Positions 9,622 to 17,574 of a stretch of 64,000 bases of DNA are shown here, piece after piece. Made by a program: the position numbers and the translations under genes. Origin of the DNA: Vitreoscilla massiliensis (GTDB lineage: Bacteria > Pseudomonadota > Gammaproteobacteria > Burkholderiales > Neisseriaceae); contig NZ_LN898219.1 of NCBI RefSeq assembly GCF_001457815.1, positions 62,001 through 126,000 on the forward strand, read 5' to 3'. The notes beneath the pieces are model-generated. The model was not told where the DNA came from, did not search any database, and saw only the letters and a program-made list of their open reading frames with translations. Within the stretch, counting starts at the first letter, position 1; each line of letters starts with the position of its first letter.

Positions 9622-9643
9622 ATAAGGTTAGCTTTAACCTTAT
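9622..9643. promoter_or_regulatory. Perfect 9-bp inverted repeat between pilM and ponA
   Basis: ATAAGGTTA, a four-base spacer GCTT, then TAACCTTAT: a perfect inverted repeat in the 116-base divergent intergenic region. A TATACT hexamer (9641-9646), possibly the -10 box of ponA, overlaps its right arm, so a protein bound here could block or coordinate both promoters. No match to a named operator is claimed. Confidence 0.5.
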
Positions 9644-9680
9644 ACTTTGCGCAATCATTTTGCTGAAAATTATTCTTCTA

Positions 9681-12152
9681 ATGTTTAAAAAACTATTCAG
9701 TACCCTAATGGGATTAACCTTAGGGCTTATTTTTTTTGGTGCAGCTTTACTGGCAATAGCAGTGTTGGTTACTTACCCTAAATTGCCAAGTTTGGAGTCT
9801 GTGACGAATTACAAACCCAAAATGCCATTGATGATTTATTCATCAGATGACAAATTAATTGGCATGTACGGTGAAGAGCGCCGTAACTTTACCAAGATAG
9901 ACAAATTCCCTAAAGATTTGCGCAATGCCGTGATTGCAGCTGAAGACCAGCGTTTCTACAGCCATTGGGGTGTGGATGTGATGGGGGTGGCACGGGCGAT
10001 GGTGGGTAACTTAACCGGTGGTGTGCGCTCTGGTGCCAGTACCATTACCCAACAAGTGGCGCGTAACTTCTATTTAAGCAATGAACAAACCTTAAAGCGC
10101 AAATTCAATGAAGCCTTGTTGGCGTATAAGATTGAACAAAACTTAAGCAAAGACCAAATTCTTGAGTTGTATTTTAACCAAATCTATTTGGGGCAGCGTT
10201 CTTACGGCTTTGCTGCGGCGTCTTATGCGTATTATAACAAACCGGTAGAAAAACTCAGCTTGGCCGAGTCCGCAATGTTGGCGGGTTTACCCAAAGCCCC
10301 TTCTGCTTTCAATCCGATTGTGAATTTTGAACGTGCCAAACAGCGCCAACGCTATATTCTGAACAATATGGCAGAGCAGGGCATGGTGACGAAAGAGCAG
10401 GCTGATGCGGCATACGCAGACGAGTTGAAGTTTGAACGTGCGGTAACCGAAGTGGATGAAAACTCTTTGTATGTGGCTGAAATGGCGCGCCAAGCCATGG
10501 TGGACAAATACGGTGAAGAGGCCTATACCCAGGGCTTTAAAGTGATTACCACCGTGTCTACTGAGCACCAAGTGGTGGCCACCAAAGCCTTGCGCACTGC
10601 CTTGGAAAATTTTGACCGTGGCGCACGTTTCCATGGTCCTGAAGCGCAATTGGACTTGTCGCAATTGCCTACAGACAAAGACGAGTATTTGGACGATTTG
10701 GAACAAATTCTGACACCATTCCGTACCGTGCGTGGCGAGGTGCCGGCAGTGGTGACCAGTGCCAAAGGCCAAGGCTCGATTGAGGTGTATATTTCAGGCC
10801 GTGGCCTGCACAAAATGTCGGGTGCGGATTTGTCTTTAATCAAATCTGTTATCAACAATTCCAAAGCCAAGGAGCGTGAAGTCAAAGTGGGCTCGTTATT
10901 GCGCTTGGCCAAAAGCGGCAATGGTTGGAAAGTGGTACAGCAACCTGAGTTACAGGGCGCATTGGTGGCCTTGGATGCGCAAACTGGTGCGGTACGCGCT
11001 TTGGTTGGTGGCTATGACTTCCACCGTCGCACATTTAACCGTGCCACCCAAGCATGGCGCCAACCGGGTTCTACCTTTAAACCTTTTATTTACTCTGCGG
11101 CCTTGGCCAAAGGTGTGACCGCTGCCACACCGATTAACGATGCACCGATTTCTATGCCTGGCATGGGGGCGGGTGGTCGTGCGTGGGAGCCTAAAAACTC
11201 GGATGGTCGTTACGCTGGTTACATTTCCATGCATTCGGCTTTGGTGGCATCTAAAAACATGGTCACCATCCGCTTGTTGATGATGTTGGGCGTGAAAAAT
11301 GCCAAAGACTACATTCAACGCTTTGGCTTTGCACCAAAAGACCATCCTGATAGCCTGTCTATGGCTTTGGGTGCGGGCTCGGCCACACCGTTGCAAATGG
11401 CTGAGGGTTATGCCGTCTTTGCCAATGGCGGTTACAAAGTCACCGCTTATGTGATTGATAAGATTTACGACGGTTCAGGCCGCTTGCGTGCCCAAACCCA
11501 ACCGTTGGTGGCAGGACAAAATGCCCAACAAGTGGTGGATCCGCGCAATGCGTTCATCATGTACAACATCTTAAAAGACGTCACCCGTCGTGGTACGGCA
11601 GCACGCGCTAGCGCCTTGGGTCGTTCGGATATTGCCGGTAAAACCGGTACCACCAACGACATGAAAGATGCTTGGTTTGTGGGCTTCAATCCTAAATTGG
11701 TGACTGCGGTATACGTGGGCTTTGACAAGCCACGCAGCTTGGGTCGTGCTGGTTATGGTGGCGTGATTGCCTTGCCAGTGTGGATGGATTACATGAAGTT
11801 TGCCTTGAAAGGCACGCCTATCGTCGATGTGAAACCGCCTAAAGGTTTGGTACAACGCGGTGGTGAATACTTTATGGAAGAGTTCCAAACCTTGAATCCT
11901 AACCTGAACATTGATAACCATGCCAGCGCGCCGATTAAGGCGGAAGAGCGCGACCATGAAACCGTGGGCGGCGATCAACAAGGCGTGACCGTTGATCCTA
12001 TCAATGGCTTGGGTGAACCTGGTGGCGGTACTACCGTTGAGCCGATTAATGGTGGTGGTGCACAAGAAGTGAAGCCTAGCAATCAAGCACCGCAAGGCGG
12101 TGGTAACAAGCCACCACAACAGAAAACCGATGCCATCGATGATTTGTTTTAA
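9681..12152 (+). CDS. ponA: Penicillin-binding protein 1A (bifunctional transglycosylase/transpeptidase)
   Basis: Class A PBP that polymerises and cross-links peptidoglycan in the periplasm. From ATG 9681 it is 823 aa: an N-terminal membrane anchor (about 8-30), the glycosyltransferase domain (about 50-225, EDQRFYSHWGVD, GASTITQQVARNFYL, KRKFNEALLAYKIEQ), an OB-like insertion (about 310-400), and the transpeptidase with the catalytic S-x-x-K in PGSTFKPFIYS, S-x-N in ALVASKNMVTI and K-T-G in AGKTGTTNDMKDAWF. The tail is Gly/Pro/Asn-rich. The first possible start (TTG 9660) was not used because the ATG gives the usual short cytoplasmic tail. Divergent from the pil operon as in other Neisseriaceae. 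Confidence 0.96.
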   Translation: MFKKLFSTLMGLTLGLIFFGAALLAIAVLVTYPKLPSLESVTNYKPKMPLMIYSSDDKLIGMYGEERRNFTKIDKFPKDLRNAVIAAEDQRFYSHWGVDVMGVARAMVGNLTGGVRSGASTITQQVARNFYLSNEQTLKRKFNEALLAYKIEQNLSKDQILELYFNQIYLGQRSYGFAAASYAYYNKPVEKLSLAESAMLAGLPKAPSAFNPIVNFERAKQRQRYILNNMAEQGMVTKEQADAAYADELKFERAVTEVDENSLYVAEMARQAMVDKYGEEAYTQGFKVITTVSTEHQVVATKALRTALENFDRGARFHGPEAQLDLSQLPTDKDEYLDDLEQILTPFRTVRGEVPAVVTSAKGQGSIEVYISGRGLHKMSGADLSLIKSVINNSKAKEREVKVGSLLRLAKSGNGWKVVQQPELQGALVALDAQTGAVRALVGGYDFHRRTFNRATQAWRQPGSTFKPFIYSAALAKGVTAATPINDAPISMPGMGAGGRAWEPKNSDGRYAGYISMHSALVASKNMVTIRLLMMLGVKNAKDYIQRFGFAPKDHPDSLSMALGAGSATPLQMAEGYAVFANGGYKVTAYVIDKIYDGSGRLRAQTQPLVAGQNAQQVVDPRNAFIMYNILKDVTRRGTAARASALGRSDIAGKTGTTNDMKDAWFVGFNPKLVTAVYVGFDKPRSLGRAGYGGVIALPVWMDYMKFALKGTPIVDVKPPKGLVQRGGEYFMEEFQTLNPNLNIDNHASAPIKAEERDHETVGGDQQGVTVDPINGLGEPGGGTTVEPINGGGAQEVKPSNQAPQGGGNKPPQQKTDAIDDLF

Positions 12153-12168
12153 TTAGGTATCCATACAT

Positions 12169-12200
12169 GCGGCCTGTAAACATTTACAGGCCGCTTTTTT
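12169..12200 (+). terminator. DUS-pair terminator of ponA
   Basis: Two exact DUS copies face each other (GCGGCCTGTAA, four bases, TTACAGGCCGC) and are followed by a run of six T. It lies 17 bases after the ponA stop. Confidence 0.88.
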
Positions 12201-12620
12201 ATGGTTTGAATATTGTGTCATTCAATTTTAAACGATGTGTTGTAAGCGTAATAAACAGGCCACTAGGGCTGGGTTTTTGATGTGAGCGTATGGCAGTTAT
12301 TACACAGCTTTAGCTGGGTGGGTGTGAAGGGGTTGATTAAATATTCAAATATAACTGTGGCTTGAGGGTGTGTGTACTTAGCGGAATGTAAAATGTTTGA
12401 ACAATACTGATTTAGAAGAGTGTGCAGTCATGTTTAGGATAGCAACTAACTGCTAGCGTGCATGGTGTGCTGAGGCTGCTTGGATTGGGGTGTTGTTATC
12501 ATTGCAATGATGGTTTAATTGCAGTAATAAGCAGCGTATTGGTATTGTTGGTTATATTTGTAGGATGTTGTGTTTGAGTATGATGTGGTGGATAGATGCG
12601 TGTGTTTGGGTAATACAGAA
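12201..12620. other. Non-coding stretch between ponA and erpA
   Basis: About 420 bases without a convincing reading frame on either strand. The only structure seen is a perfect 14-base palindrome at 12498-12511 (ATCATTGCAATGAT). No RNA family was recognised. Confidence 0.5.
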
Positions 12621-12650
12621 GCGGCCTGTAAACGATTTACAGGCCGCTTT
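12621..12650. terminator. DUS-pair hairpin after erpA
   Basis: Exact DUS, five-base loop, exact inverted DUS, located 26 bases beyond the erpA stop (erpA is on the minus strand). The T-run is on the plus side, so the U tract for erpA is weak (TTCTGTATT). Confidence 0.7.
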
Positions 12651-12672
12651 TAAACTGTCTTTATTTCAGTGT

Positions 12673-13020
12673 TTATACTGAGAATGAAGAACCGCAACCA
12701 CAGGTAGTGGTAGCGTTTGGATTGCGAATCACGAATTGTGAGCCGTGCAAGCTTTCGGTGTAATCAATCTCAGCGCCAACCAAGTATTGGTAGCTCATAG
12801 GGTCTACCAAGAAAGTCAGTTCGTCTTTTTTGATTTCAAAGTCGTCTTCGTTGACGATTTCATCGAAAGTGAAGCCGTATTGGAAGCCCGAACAGCCGCC
12901 ACCGTTAACAAATACACGCAGTTTCAATTCAGGGTTGTTTTCTTCTGCAATCAAATCTTTTACTTTGGTGCAGCAGCTATCGGTAAAGACGATAGGGCTA
13001 CTGGTTTCAACATCGCTCAT
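12673..13020 (-). CDS. erpA: Iron-sulfur cluster insertion protein ErpA
   Basis: A-type carrier that receives Fe-S clusters and delivers them to apo-enzymes in the cytoplasm. The 115-residue protein has the three conserved cysteines: one in NGGGCSGFQYGF and two in the C-terminal TTCGCGSSFSV. Length and the acidic segment after the first Cys fit ErpA better than IscA. It follows argC in the same direction with a 24-base gap. Confidence 0.93.
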   Translation of the reverse strand: MSDVETSSPIVFTDSCCTKVKDLIAEENNPELKLRVFVNGGGCSGFQYGFTFDEIVNEDDFEIKKDELTFLVDPMSYQYLVGAEIDYTESLHGSQFVIRNPNATTTCGCGSSFSV

Positions 13021-13044
13021 CAGAGTTTCCTTTCATGTGGGCGT

Positions 13045-14097
13045 TTAAGGCAGTAGGGGCATACCGTTTAAAGCAGTCTGCTCTGGTAAACCCAACATAA
13101 TATTCATATTTTGTACGGCTTGGCCGGCGGCACCTTTTACCAAATTATCAATCACCGATAAAATAATCCATTGATTGGCTTCGGTTTCTGGGGCACGGTA
13201 AGCGGTAATGCGGCAAGTATTGGCACCACGCACAGAACGAGTTTCTGGCAAGCTGCCATGTGGCATCACATCGACAAACGCGCTGTCTTGGTAGGCGGCC
13301 TGAAATACAGCCAAAGCATCGACACCTTCATTTAATTCTACATAGATGGTGGCATGCATGCCGCGTATCAAGGGGGTCAAATGCGGCACAAAGGTAAATT
13401 TCTGTGCAATTTCAGGGGCGAATGCAGATATGGTTTGGCGTATCTCGGGCAAATGGCGGTGGCCTGCCACACCATAAGCCTTGAAATTGTCACCAGCTTC
13501 ACTGAATAAGCTGCCTATTTCGGCCTTGCGACCGGCACCAGAGACACCTGATTTGCAATCGGCAATGATGGCTGCATCGGTTTTCAAGCTGTTTTGTTGT
13601 AACAAAGCCAGCAAAGGTAAACCCACGCAAGTAGGGTAGCAACCAGGGTTAGCTATCAGTTGTGCTGCGGCGATGTCGTCACGTTTCCATTCTGATAAAC
13701 CATACACAGCTTTACTGATCCAATCGGTACTGGCATGTTCCATTTTGTAATATTTTTGCCAAGTGGCCACATCTTGGATGCGGTAGTCGGCCGACAAGTC
13801 CACAACTTTAATGCCTTGTGCCAATAAAGCCGGTGCTTCTTTCATGGCCACGCCATTTGGTGTGGCAAAGAACACCACATCACACTGACTTAAATCAGCA
13901 TCGTCAGGTGCTTGAAAGACCAAGTCGTAAGCACCGCGCAGACTGGGAAAATAATCCGCCACTGCTTTGCCTGCTTCTTGGCGGCTGGTGACTGCGCGCA
14001 CTTCTACAAAAGGGTGGTGTGCCAAAAGGCGTAACAATTCAACACCGGTATAGCCGGTAGCGCCAACGATGCCTACTTGGGTTTTGGTTTCGCTCAT
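13045..14097 (-). CDS. argC: N-acetyl-gamma-glutamyl-phosphate reductase ArgC
   Basis: ArgC reduces N-acetylglutamyl phosphate with NADPH in arginine synthesis. The start MSETKTQVGIVGATGYTG places the dinucleotide-binding GxTGYxG loop at residues 10-16. The catalytic Cys is in ANPGCYPTCV, and GVSGAGRKAE and the late GHRHLPEI signature are present; 350 aa is normal for the long-form ArgC. ATG 14097 is preceded by AGGA at six bases; in-frame ATGs at 14100 and 14112 are less well placed. Confidence 0.96.
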   Translation of the reverse strand: MSETKTQVGIVGATGYTGVELLRLLAHHPFVEVRAVTSRQEAGKAVADYFPSLRGAYDLVFQAPDDADLSQCDVVFFATPNGVAMKEAPALLAQGIKVVDLSADYRIQDVATWQKYYKMEHASTDWISKAVYGLSEWKRDDIAAAQLIANPGCYPTCVGLPLLALLQQNSLKTDAAIIADCKSGVSGAGRKAEIGSLFSEAGDNFKAYGVAGHRHLPEIRQTISAFAPEIAQKFTFVPHLTPLIRGMHATIYVELNEGVDALAVFQAAYQDSAFVDVMPHGSLPETRSVRGANTCRITAYRAPETEANQWIILSVIDNLVKGAAGQAVQNMNIMLGLPEQTALNGMPLLP

Positions 14098-14191
14098 CAT
14101 CCGTCCTGTCATTGCATATACCGATTATTTTACGCTGTATTGCAACATAGAGGGAATGCTTGTGTGTATCAGCTTGATAGTTATACACAAA

Positions 14192-14215
14192 TAAAAAACC
14201 GCCCGAGGGCGGCTT
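14192..14215 (-). terminator. Intrinsic terminator of rplM-rpsI
   Basis: On the minus strand GCCGCCC-TC-GGGCGG is followed by six T, a classic short GC-rich hairpin with U tract, 22 bases after the rpsI stop. It is not built from DUS. Confidence 0.9.
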
Positions 14216-14236
14216 TTCCAAACAAAACGTAAAATA

Positions 14237-14629
14237 TTAACGTTTTGAGAATTGTTTTGCGCGACGTGCTTTGCGCAAACCTGGTTTTTTACGTTCAACT
14301 TCACGAGCATCGCGAGTAACGTAACCAGCTTGTGACAATGCAGGTTTCAATGCAGCATCAAAGTCAATCAAAGCACGGGTAATGCCGTGACGAATCGCGC
14401 CAGATTGGCCAGTTTCACCGCCGCCACATACGTTTACTTTGATGTCGAAGCTTTCCAAGTTTTCAGTCAAAGCCAATGGTTGGCGAACCACCATGCGACC
14501 AGTTTCACGAGCAAAGAATTCGTCTACTGGACGACCATTAACAATGATTTGACCAGTGCCTTTTTGCAAAAATACACGTGCTACTGAACTTTTGCGACGG
14601 CCTGTGCCGTAGTAGTATTTACCGTTCAT
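14237..14629 (-). CDS. rpsI: 30S ribosomal protein S9
   Basis: Ribosomal protein S9 of the small subunit, whose C-terminal tail reaches the decoding P site. The 130-residue protein opens YYGTGRRKSSVARVF and ends KKPGLRKARRAKQFSKR, both hallmark S9 sequences. Nine bases separate it from the upstream rplM. Confidence 0.99.
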   Translation of the reverse strand: MNGKYYYGTGRRKSSVARVFLQKGTGQIIVNGRPVDEFFARETGRMVVRQPLALTENLESFDIKVNVCGGGETGQSGAIRHGITRALIDFDAALKPALSQAGYVTRDAREVERKKPGLRKARRAKQFSKR

Positions 14630-14638
14630 CGTGTATCC

Positions 14639-15067
14639 TTAAATATCCAAAACTTTAGGTTGTTGTGCTTCGTGACCGTGTTCGGCACCAGCATACACTT
14701 TTAATTTTTTGATCATGGCATAGCCCAAAGGACCTTTAGGCAACATGCCTTTCACTGCTTTTTCCAACACGCGTTCTGGGAACTGTTGTTGCATTTCAGT
14801 GAAATTGCGCTCGTAGATACCACCAGGGTAGCCAGAGTGACGGTAGTATTTTTTGTCTAATGCTTTGTTACCAGTGACACGTAATTTTTCAGCATTGATA
14901 ACGATGATGTAATCACCAGTATCGATGTGAGGTGTGTATTCTGGTTTGTGTTTACCGCGCAAGCGGTGAGCGATTTCAGCAGCCAAACGACCCAAAACTT
15001 TGTCTTGAGCATCAACCACGTACCATTCGCGCTTCACCTCGTGCGGTTTAGCTGAAAAGGTTTTCAT
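14639..15067 (-). CDS. rplM: 50S ribosomal protein L13
   Basis: Ribosomal protein L13 of the large subunit. The 142-residue protein has the usual N-terminal block (REWYVVDAQDKVLGRLA), GDYIIVINAEKLRVTG and KGMLPKGPLGYAMIKKLKVY. It is the first gene of the rplM-rpsI operon and has a good sigma-70 promoter just upstream (15106-15134). Confidence 0.99.
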   Translation of the reverse strand: MKTFSAKPHEVKREWYVVDAQDKVLGRLAAEIAHRLRGKHKPEYTPHIDTGDYIIVINAEKLRVTGNKALDKKYYRHSGYPGGIYERNFTEMQQQFPERVLEKAVKGMLPKGPLGYAMIKKLKVYAGAEHGHEAQQPKVLDI

Positions 15068-15105
15068 AGGAATAGTCCAAAAATAGTGAATACTGTAAAC
15101 CGTCG

Positions 15106-15134
15106 ATTTTATGTGAGAGTGGCCGTACTGTCAA
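15106..15134 (-). promoter_or_regulatory. Sigma-70 promoter of rplM-rpsI
   Basis: On the minus strand TTGACA (15129-15134) and TAAAAT (15106-15111) are spaced by exactly 17 bases. The perfect -35 and near-perfect -10 fit a strong ribosomal protein promoter; the ATG of rplM is about 40 bases further on. Confidence 0.82.
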
Positions 15135-15279
15135 TATAAACAAAGGACTTGCTTTAAAGATTTATACAGCTTGTGGCAAGAATTGGTCAGAATCTCAGCT
15201 TGAAAGCGGATTTGACGCTGAAGTTGACTGAAGAAGTCCAAAGTCGGTGTGATGAAGTAGAGTGGAATCGTTTAGAATG

Positions 15280-15462
15280 GGGATTCCCCCGCTTGTGCCG
15301 GTAGGCATAATTCGCTTGAACCTTGGGGACAAGGCTAGTCACATGGATATGTTTCGGGTGCGTTCGCGAGGAACGCTCGCGCCCACATACCACCTTGCAA
15401 CTATAAAGCGAACTTATTGGTTCAAAGGAATATAAGCCCTTTCGAACACTGCAGGGGAAAAT
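15280..15462 (-). ncRNA. ssrS: 6S RNA
   Basis: 6S RNA mimics an open promoter and binds the sigma-70 RNA polymerase holoenzyme in stationary phase. On the minus strand the 5' part reads TTTTCCCCTGCAGTGTTCG and the 3' part GGTTCAAG...CCGGCACAAGCGGGGGAA. The two ends pair (TTCCCC with GGGGAA) into the closing stem, and the 5' CCTG-N-TGTTCG and 3' GGTTCAAG blocks are the conserved 6S landmarks. The gene starts 13 bases after zapA, the location of ssrS in many proteobacteria. A 68-codon reading frame across it was rejected as chance. Ends are approximate. Confidence 0.85.
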
Positions 15463-15474
15463 TTAACTCATTTA

Positions 15475-15765
15475 TCATTCAGCCAGTGTTTTTTCACAAG
15501 CTGTAATCATGTCACTAATTTTACGCTCAAACTGCGCAAATTCCAAGCCATCTTTGGTGGTCATCTTCAAGAAATCGTGTGCCAAGTTCAAAGCGGCCAT
15601 GATGACGATCTTGTCGGTTTCCACAATGCGGCCTGTATCTTGAATCACACCTATTTTTTGATTCAATAAGTAAACGGCTTGACGCAAGGTTTCTGCTTCT
15701 TCGTCTGGAGTGCCTATGGTGAATTGGCGCCCTAAAATATTCACATCAACTTGTGAAATACTCAT
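15475..15765 (-). CDS. zapA: Cell division protein ZapA
   Basis: ZapA binds FtsZ and bundles its filaments at the division ring. The 96-residue protein begins SQVDVNILGRQFTIGTPDEE and has the family core ILAALNLAHDFLKM-like segment (VIMAALNLAHDFLKM) before a C-terminal coiled coil. Its ATG overlaps the stop of the coiled-coil gene upstream (ATGA), and the 6S RNA gene lies directly downstream. Confidence 0.94.
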   Translation of the reverse strand: MSISQVDVNILGRQFTIGTPDEEAETLRQAVYLLNQKIGVIQDTGRIVETDKIVIMAALNLAHDFLKMTTKDGLEFAQFERKISDMITACEKTLAE

Positions 15766-16097
15766 TGTTCAATCTCCTCTTGTACCACTTTAGGCAAGCG
15801 TGACAACAAAGTCTTAATCGCATCGGCAGTGTCGATTAAGGTGGCACGCAAGACTGTGTTCTCGACTTTCAAATCATTGATTTGTTTGTCGGAGGTGGCC
15901 TGTAAGGTGTTTACTTGCTCAGTGTGATTTTGCTCTTTGTCTGCCAATTGACCATCGTATTGCGTTATCAATTGACGTTTTTCTTGTTCCAACTCTTGAA
16001 TGCGGCTGGTCAAAGAAGCATTGTCGGCACTTTGCGCATTAAACTTTTCGATTAAGGCGTTTAAGCAGATTTGTAAGTGTTCTAATTGATTTTCCAT
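15762..16097 (-). CDS. ZapB-like coiled-coil protein
   Basis: A 111-residue cytoplasmic protein that is almost entirely heptad-patterned (ENQLEHLQICLNALIEKFNAQ, LTSRIQELEQEKRQLITQYD), with a short C-terminal domain (LIDTADAIKTLLSRLPKVVQEE). Small coiled-coil genes often precede zapA, and the ATGA overlap here makes a shared role in the division ring likely. Identity with E. coli ZapB is not shown by sequence; the name is by analogy. Confidence 0.7.
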   Translation of the reverse strand: MENQLEHLQICLNALIEKFNAQSADNASLTSRIQELEQEKRQLITQYDGQLADKEQNHTEQVNTLQATSDKQINDLKVENTVLRATLIDTADAIKTLLSRLPKVVQEEIEQ

Positions 16098-16129
16098 GGC
16101 TCAGAGAATATCGTAGTGGGATGAGTAAA

Positions 16130-16990
16130 TCAATGCCGACTTCGGCGTTCAGAGTCAATTATAAGGCACATTTGTTCTAATGACGACTTAATACGCAAAC
16201 TTGGACGTAAATCAGCGTTAATGCTGTAAAGCTTGGGTGCATTGGGTGTCTTCGCATAAAAATTTTGCCACGATTGCACATCGCTTTCACCACTGACAAA
16301 CACCACTTGCAGCTGTTGTTGCAATAAGGCTTCGGGGTTGAGCGTAAAAGCCGGCTGTTTGATGTTGCCAAACACATTATTCGCGCCACACAACTGCAAC
16401 ATTTTTCCCAAAAAACTGTTGTTGCTGACCGCATAAATTGGGTTATAGCCGACCAAAAAAGCGCTGTTAATAGTGGGTGTGCTGGATTTTTGAGCCAGCG
16501 TTTGCAAATACGTGCGAAATGGCGCGGTGTTTTGCTTGGCAATATTGGGGGTGCCGTTGAGCACGCCTAAGGCATGAATTTCGGTAGCGATGTCTTGTGG
16601 GGTCAACGGATGTGACATGAACACAGGAATGCCCGCTTGGCGCAGCGCTTGTATCACGCTGGGTTGGCCGCCATCTTGCCACGCTACCACCAAATCAGGT
16701 TTAAGTTTAATGATGGCTTCGACATTGATTTGCGCATAAGTGCCGACTTTGGGCAGGGCTTTGACGGGTTCGGGATAGTCGCTTTCTTGGGTGACACCGA
16801 CCAATTTGCTGCCGGCACCGGCGCTGTAGAGCAGTTCGGTCGCATGTGGTGTTAATGCCACGACTTTGTAGATTTCATGGGGCACGGTAACAGTTTGTCC
16901 CGTGCCATCGGTAACGCTGATGGCGGCCCAGCTCAGTGCGGATACACAGCTTAACAGCCAAGCCATCAATATTTTTTGCATGTTTTGCAT
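16130..16990 (-). CDS. btuF: Vitamin B12 periplasmic binding protein BtuF-like
   Basis: Periplasmic class III solute-binding protein that hands cobalamin to an inner-membrane ABC transporter. From ATG 16990 it is 286 aa with a signal peptide (MQKILMAWLLSCVSALSWAA) and the BtuF-type N-lobe (VVALTPHATELLYSAGAGSKLVGVT, PEPVKALPKVGTYAQINVEAII, LKPDLVVAW). The start is uncertain: upstream ATGs at 17002 and 17014 exist, and the one at 17014 would translate a DUS. Specificity for B12 is supported by the nearby riboswitch-controlled btuB; btuC/btuD are not in the window. A siderophore role is the alternative. Confidence 0.82.
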   Translation of the reverse strand: MQNMQKILMAWLLSCVSALSWAAISVTDGTGQTVTVPHEIYKVVALTPHATELLYSAGAGSKLVGVTQESDYPEPVKALPKVGTYAQINVEAIIKLKPDLVVAWQDGGQPSVIQALRQAGIPVFMSHPLTPQDIATEIHALGVLNGTPNIAKQNTAPFRTYLQTLAQKSSTPTINSAFLVGYNPIYAVSNNSFLGKMLQLCGANNVFGNIKQPAFTLNPEALLQQQLQVVFVSGESDVQSWQNFYAKTPNAPKLYSINADLRPSLRIKSSLEQMCLIIDSERRSRH

Positions 16991-17001
16991 TGTTATACTC
17001 A

Positions 17002-17012
17002 TTACAGGCCGC
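17002..17012 (-). repeat. DUS copy at the 5' end of btuF
   Basis: Exact GCGGCCTGTAA on the minus strand, overlapping the possible upstream start codons of btuF and occupying the place of a ribosome binding site. Confidence 0.85.
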
Positions 17013-17014
17013 AT

Positions 17015-17501
17015 AAAACCTGTATGGACATGGAAAAGCCTCAGTTAAGGTACAGGCAATCTGCCTCATTCAAACGTCTGTTTGCTGTAATTGGCCTATG
17101 GGGGCTGACAGCAATGTGCTGCCATTCATACCAGTACGTTTGACTGTGTAATCAAGACAGAACTGCATGACAGTACGATGAGAGCTGATTAAAAACCCAT
17201 TCAAACTAAATTCTACACCTGCATTATGGGTAGTCCTTGATCATGCGTTACAGTTTATGTAGACGAAAACGCATTTACAGGCCGCATGGGTGTGCTTGTG
17301 TTTATAGCTAAGCAAGTTGTCATCAGTCACGCCGCTTGAATCTTTGCAAGGTGACAGGGTTGCTATTCAATCCTACAAAATAAGAGGGCTTATGGCAGTA
17401 GCGACATCATTTACTTAGATATCACTTATCTTATATGTAGCTTATCAGGCAGCTTGTGCAGAAGCGGTATCTAATATGTTCGCAAACCATTGTTTAAGTA
17501 T
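17015..17501. other. Non-coding stretch between btuB and btuF
   Basis: No credible gene on either strand. It holds one exact DUS (17275-17285, minus). I could not see remains of btuC or btuD. Confidence 0.55.
17275..17285 (-). repeat. DUS copy, intergenic
   Basis: Exact GCGGCCTGTAA on the minus strand, unpaired, in the btuB-btuF gap. Confidence 0.85.
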
Positions 17502-17536
17502 TTACAGGCCGCTTATGTAATACATGCGGCCTGTAA
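17502..17536 (-). terminator. DUS-pair hairpin after btuB
   Basis: Two exact DUS copies in outward orientation (TTACAGGCCGC, 13 bases, GCGGCCTGTAA) form an 11-bp stem 38 bases beyond the btuB stop. The U tract is poor. Confidence 0.6.
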
Positions 17537-17574
17537 GCATGGTCATAGCCTTAAATCATCATGGTATGGATAGA

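Noticed and set aside
15187..15393. 68-codon minus-strand frame next to zapA
   Set aside because: It overlaps the conserved blocks and pairing ends of 6S RNA and has no ribosome site.
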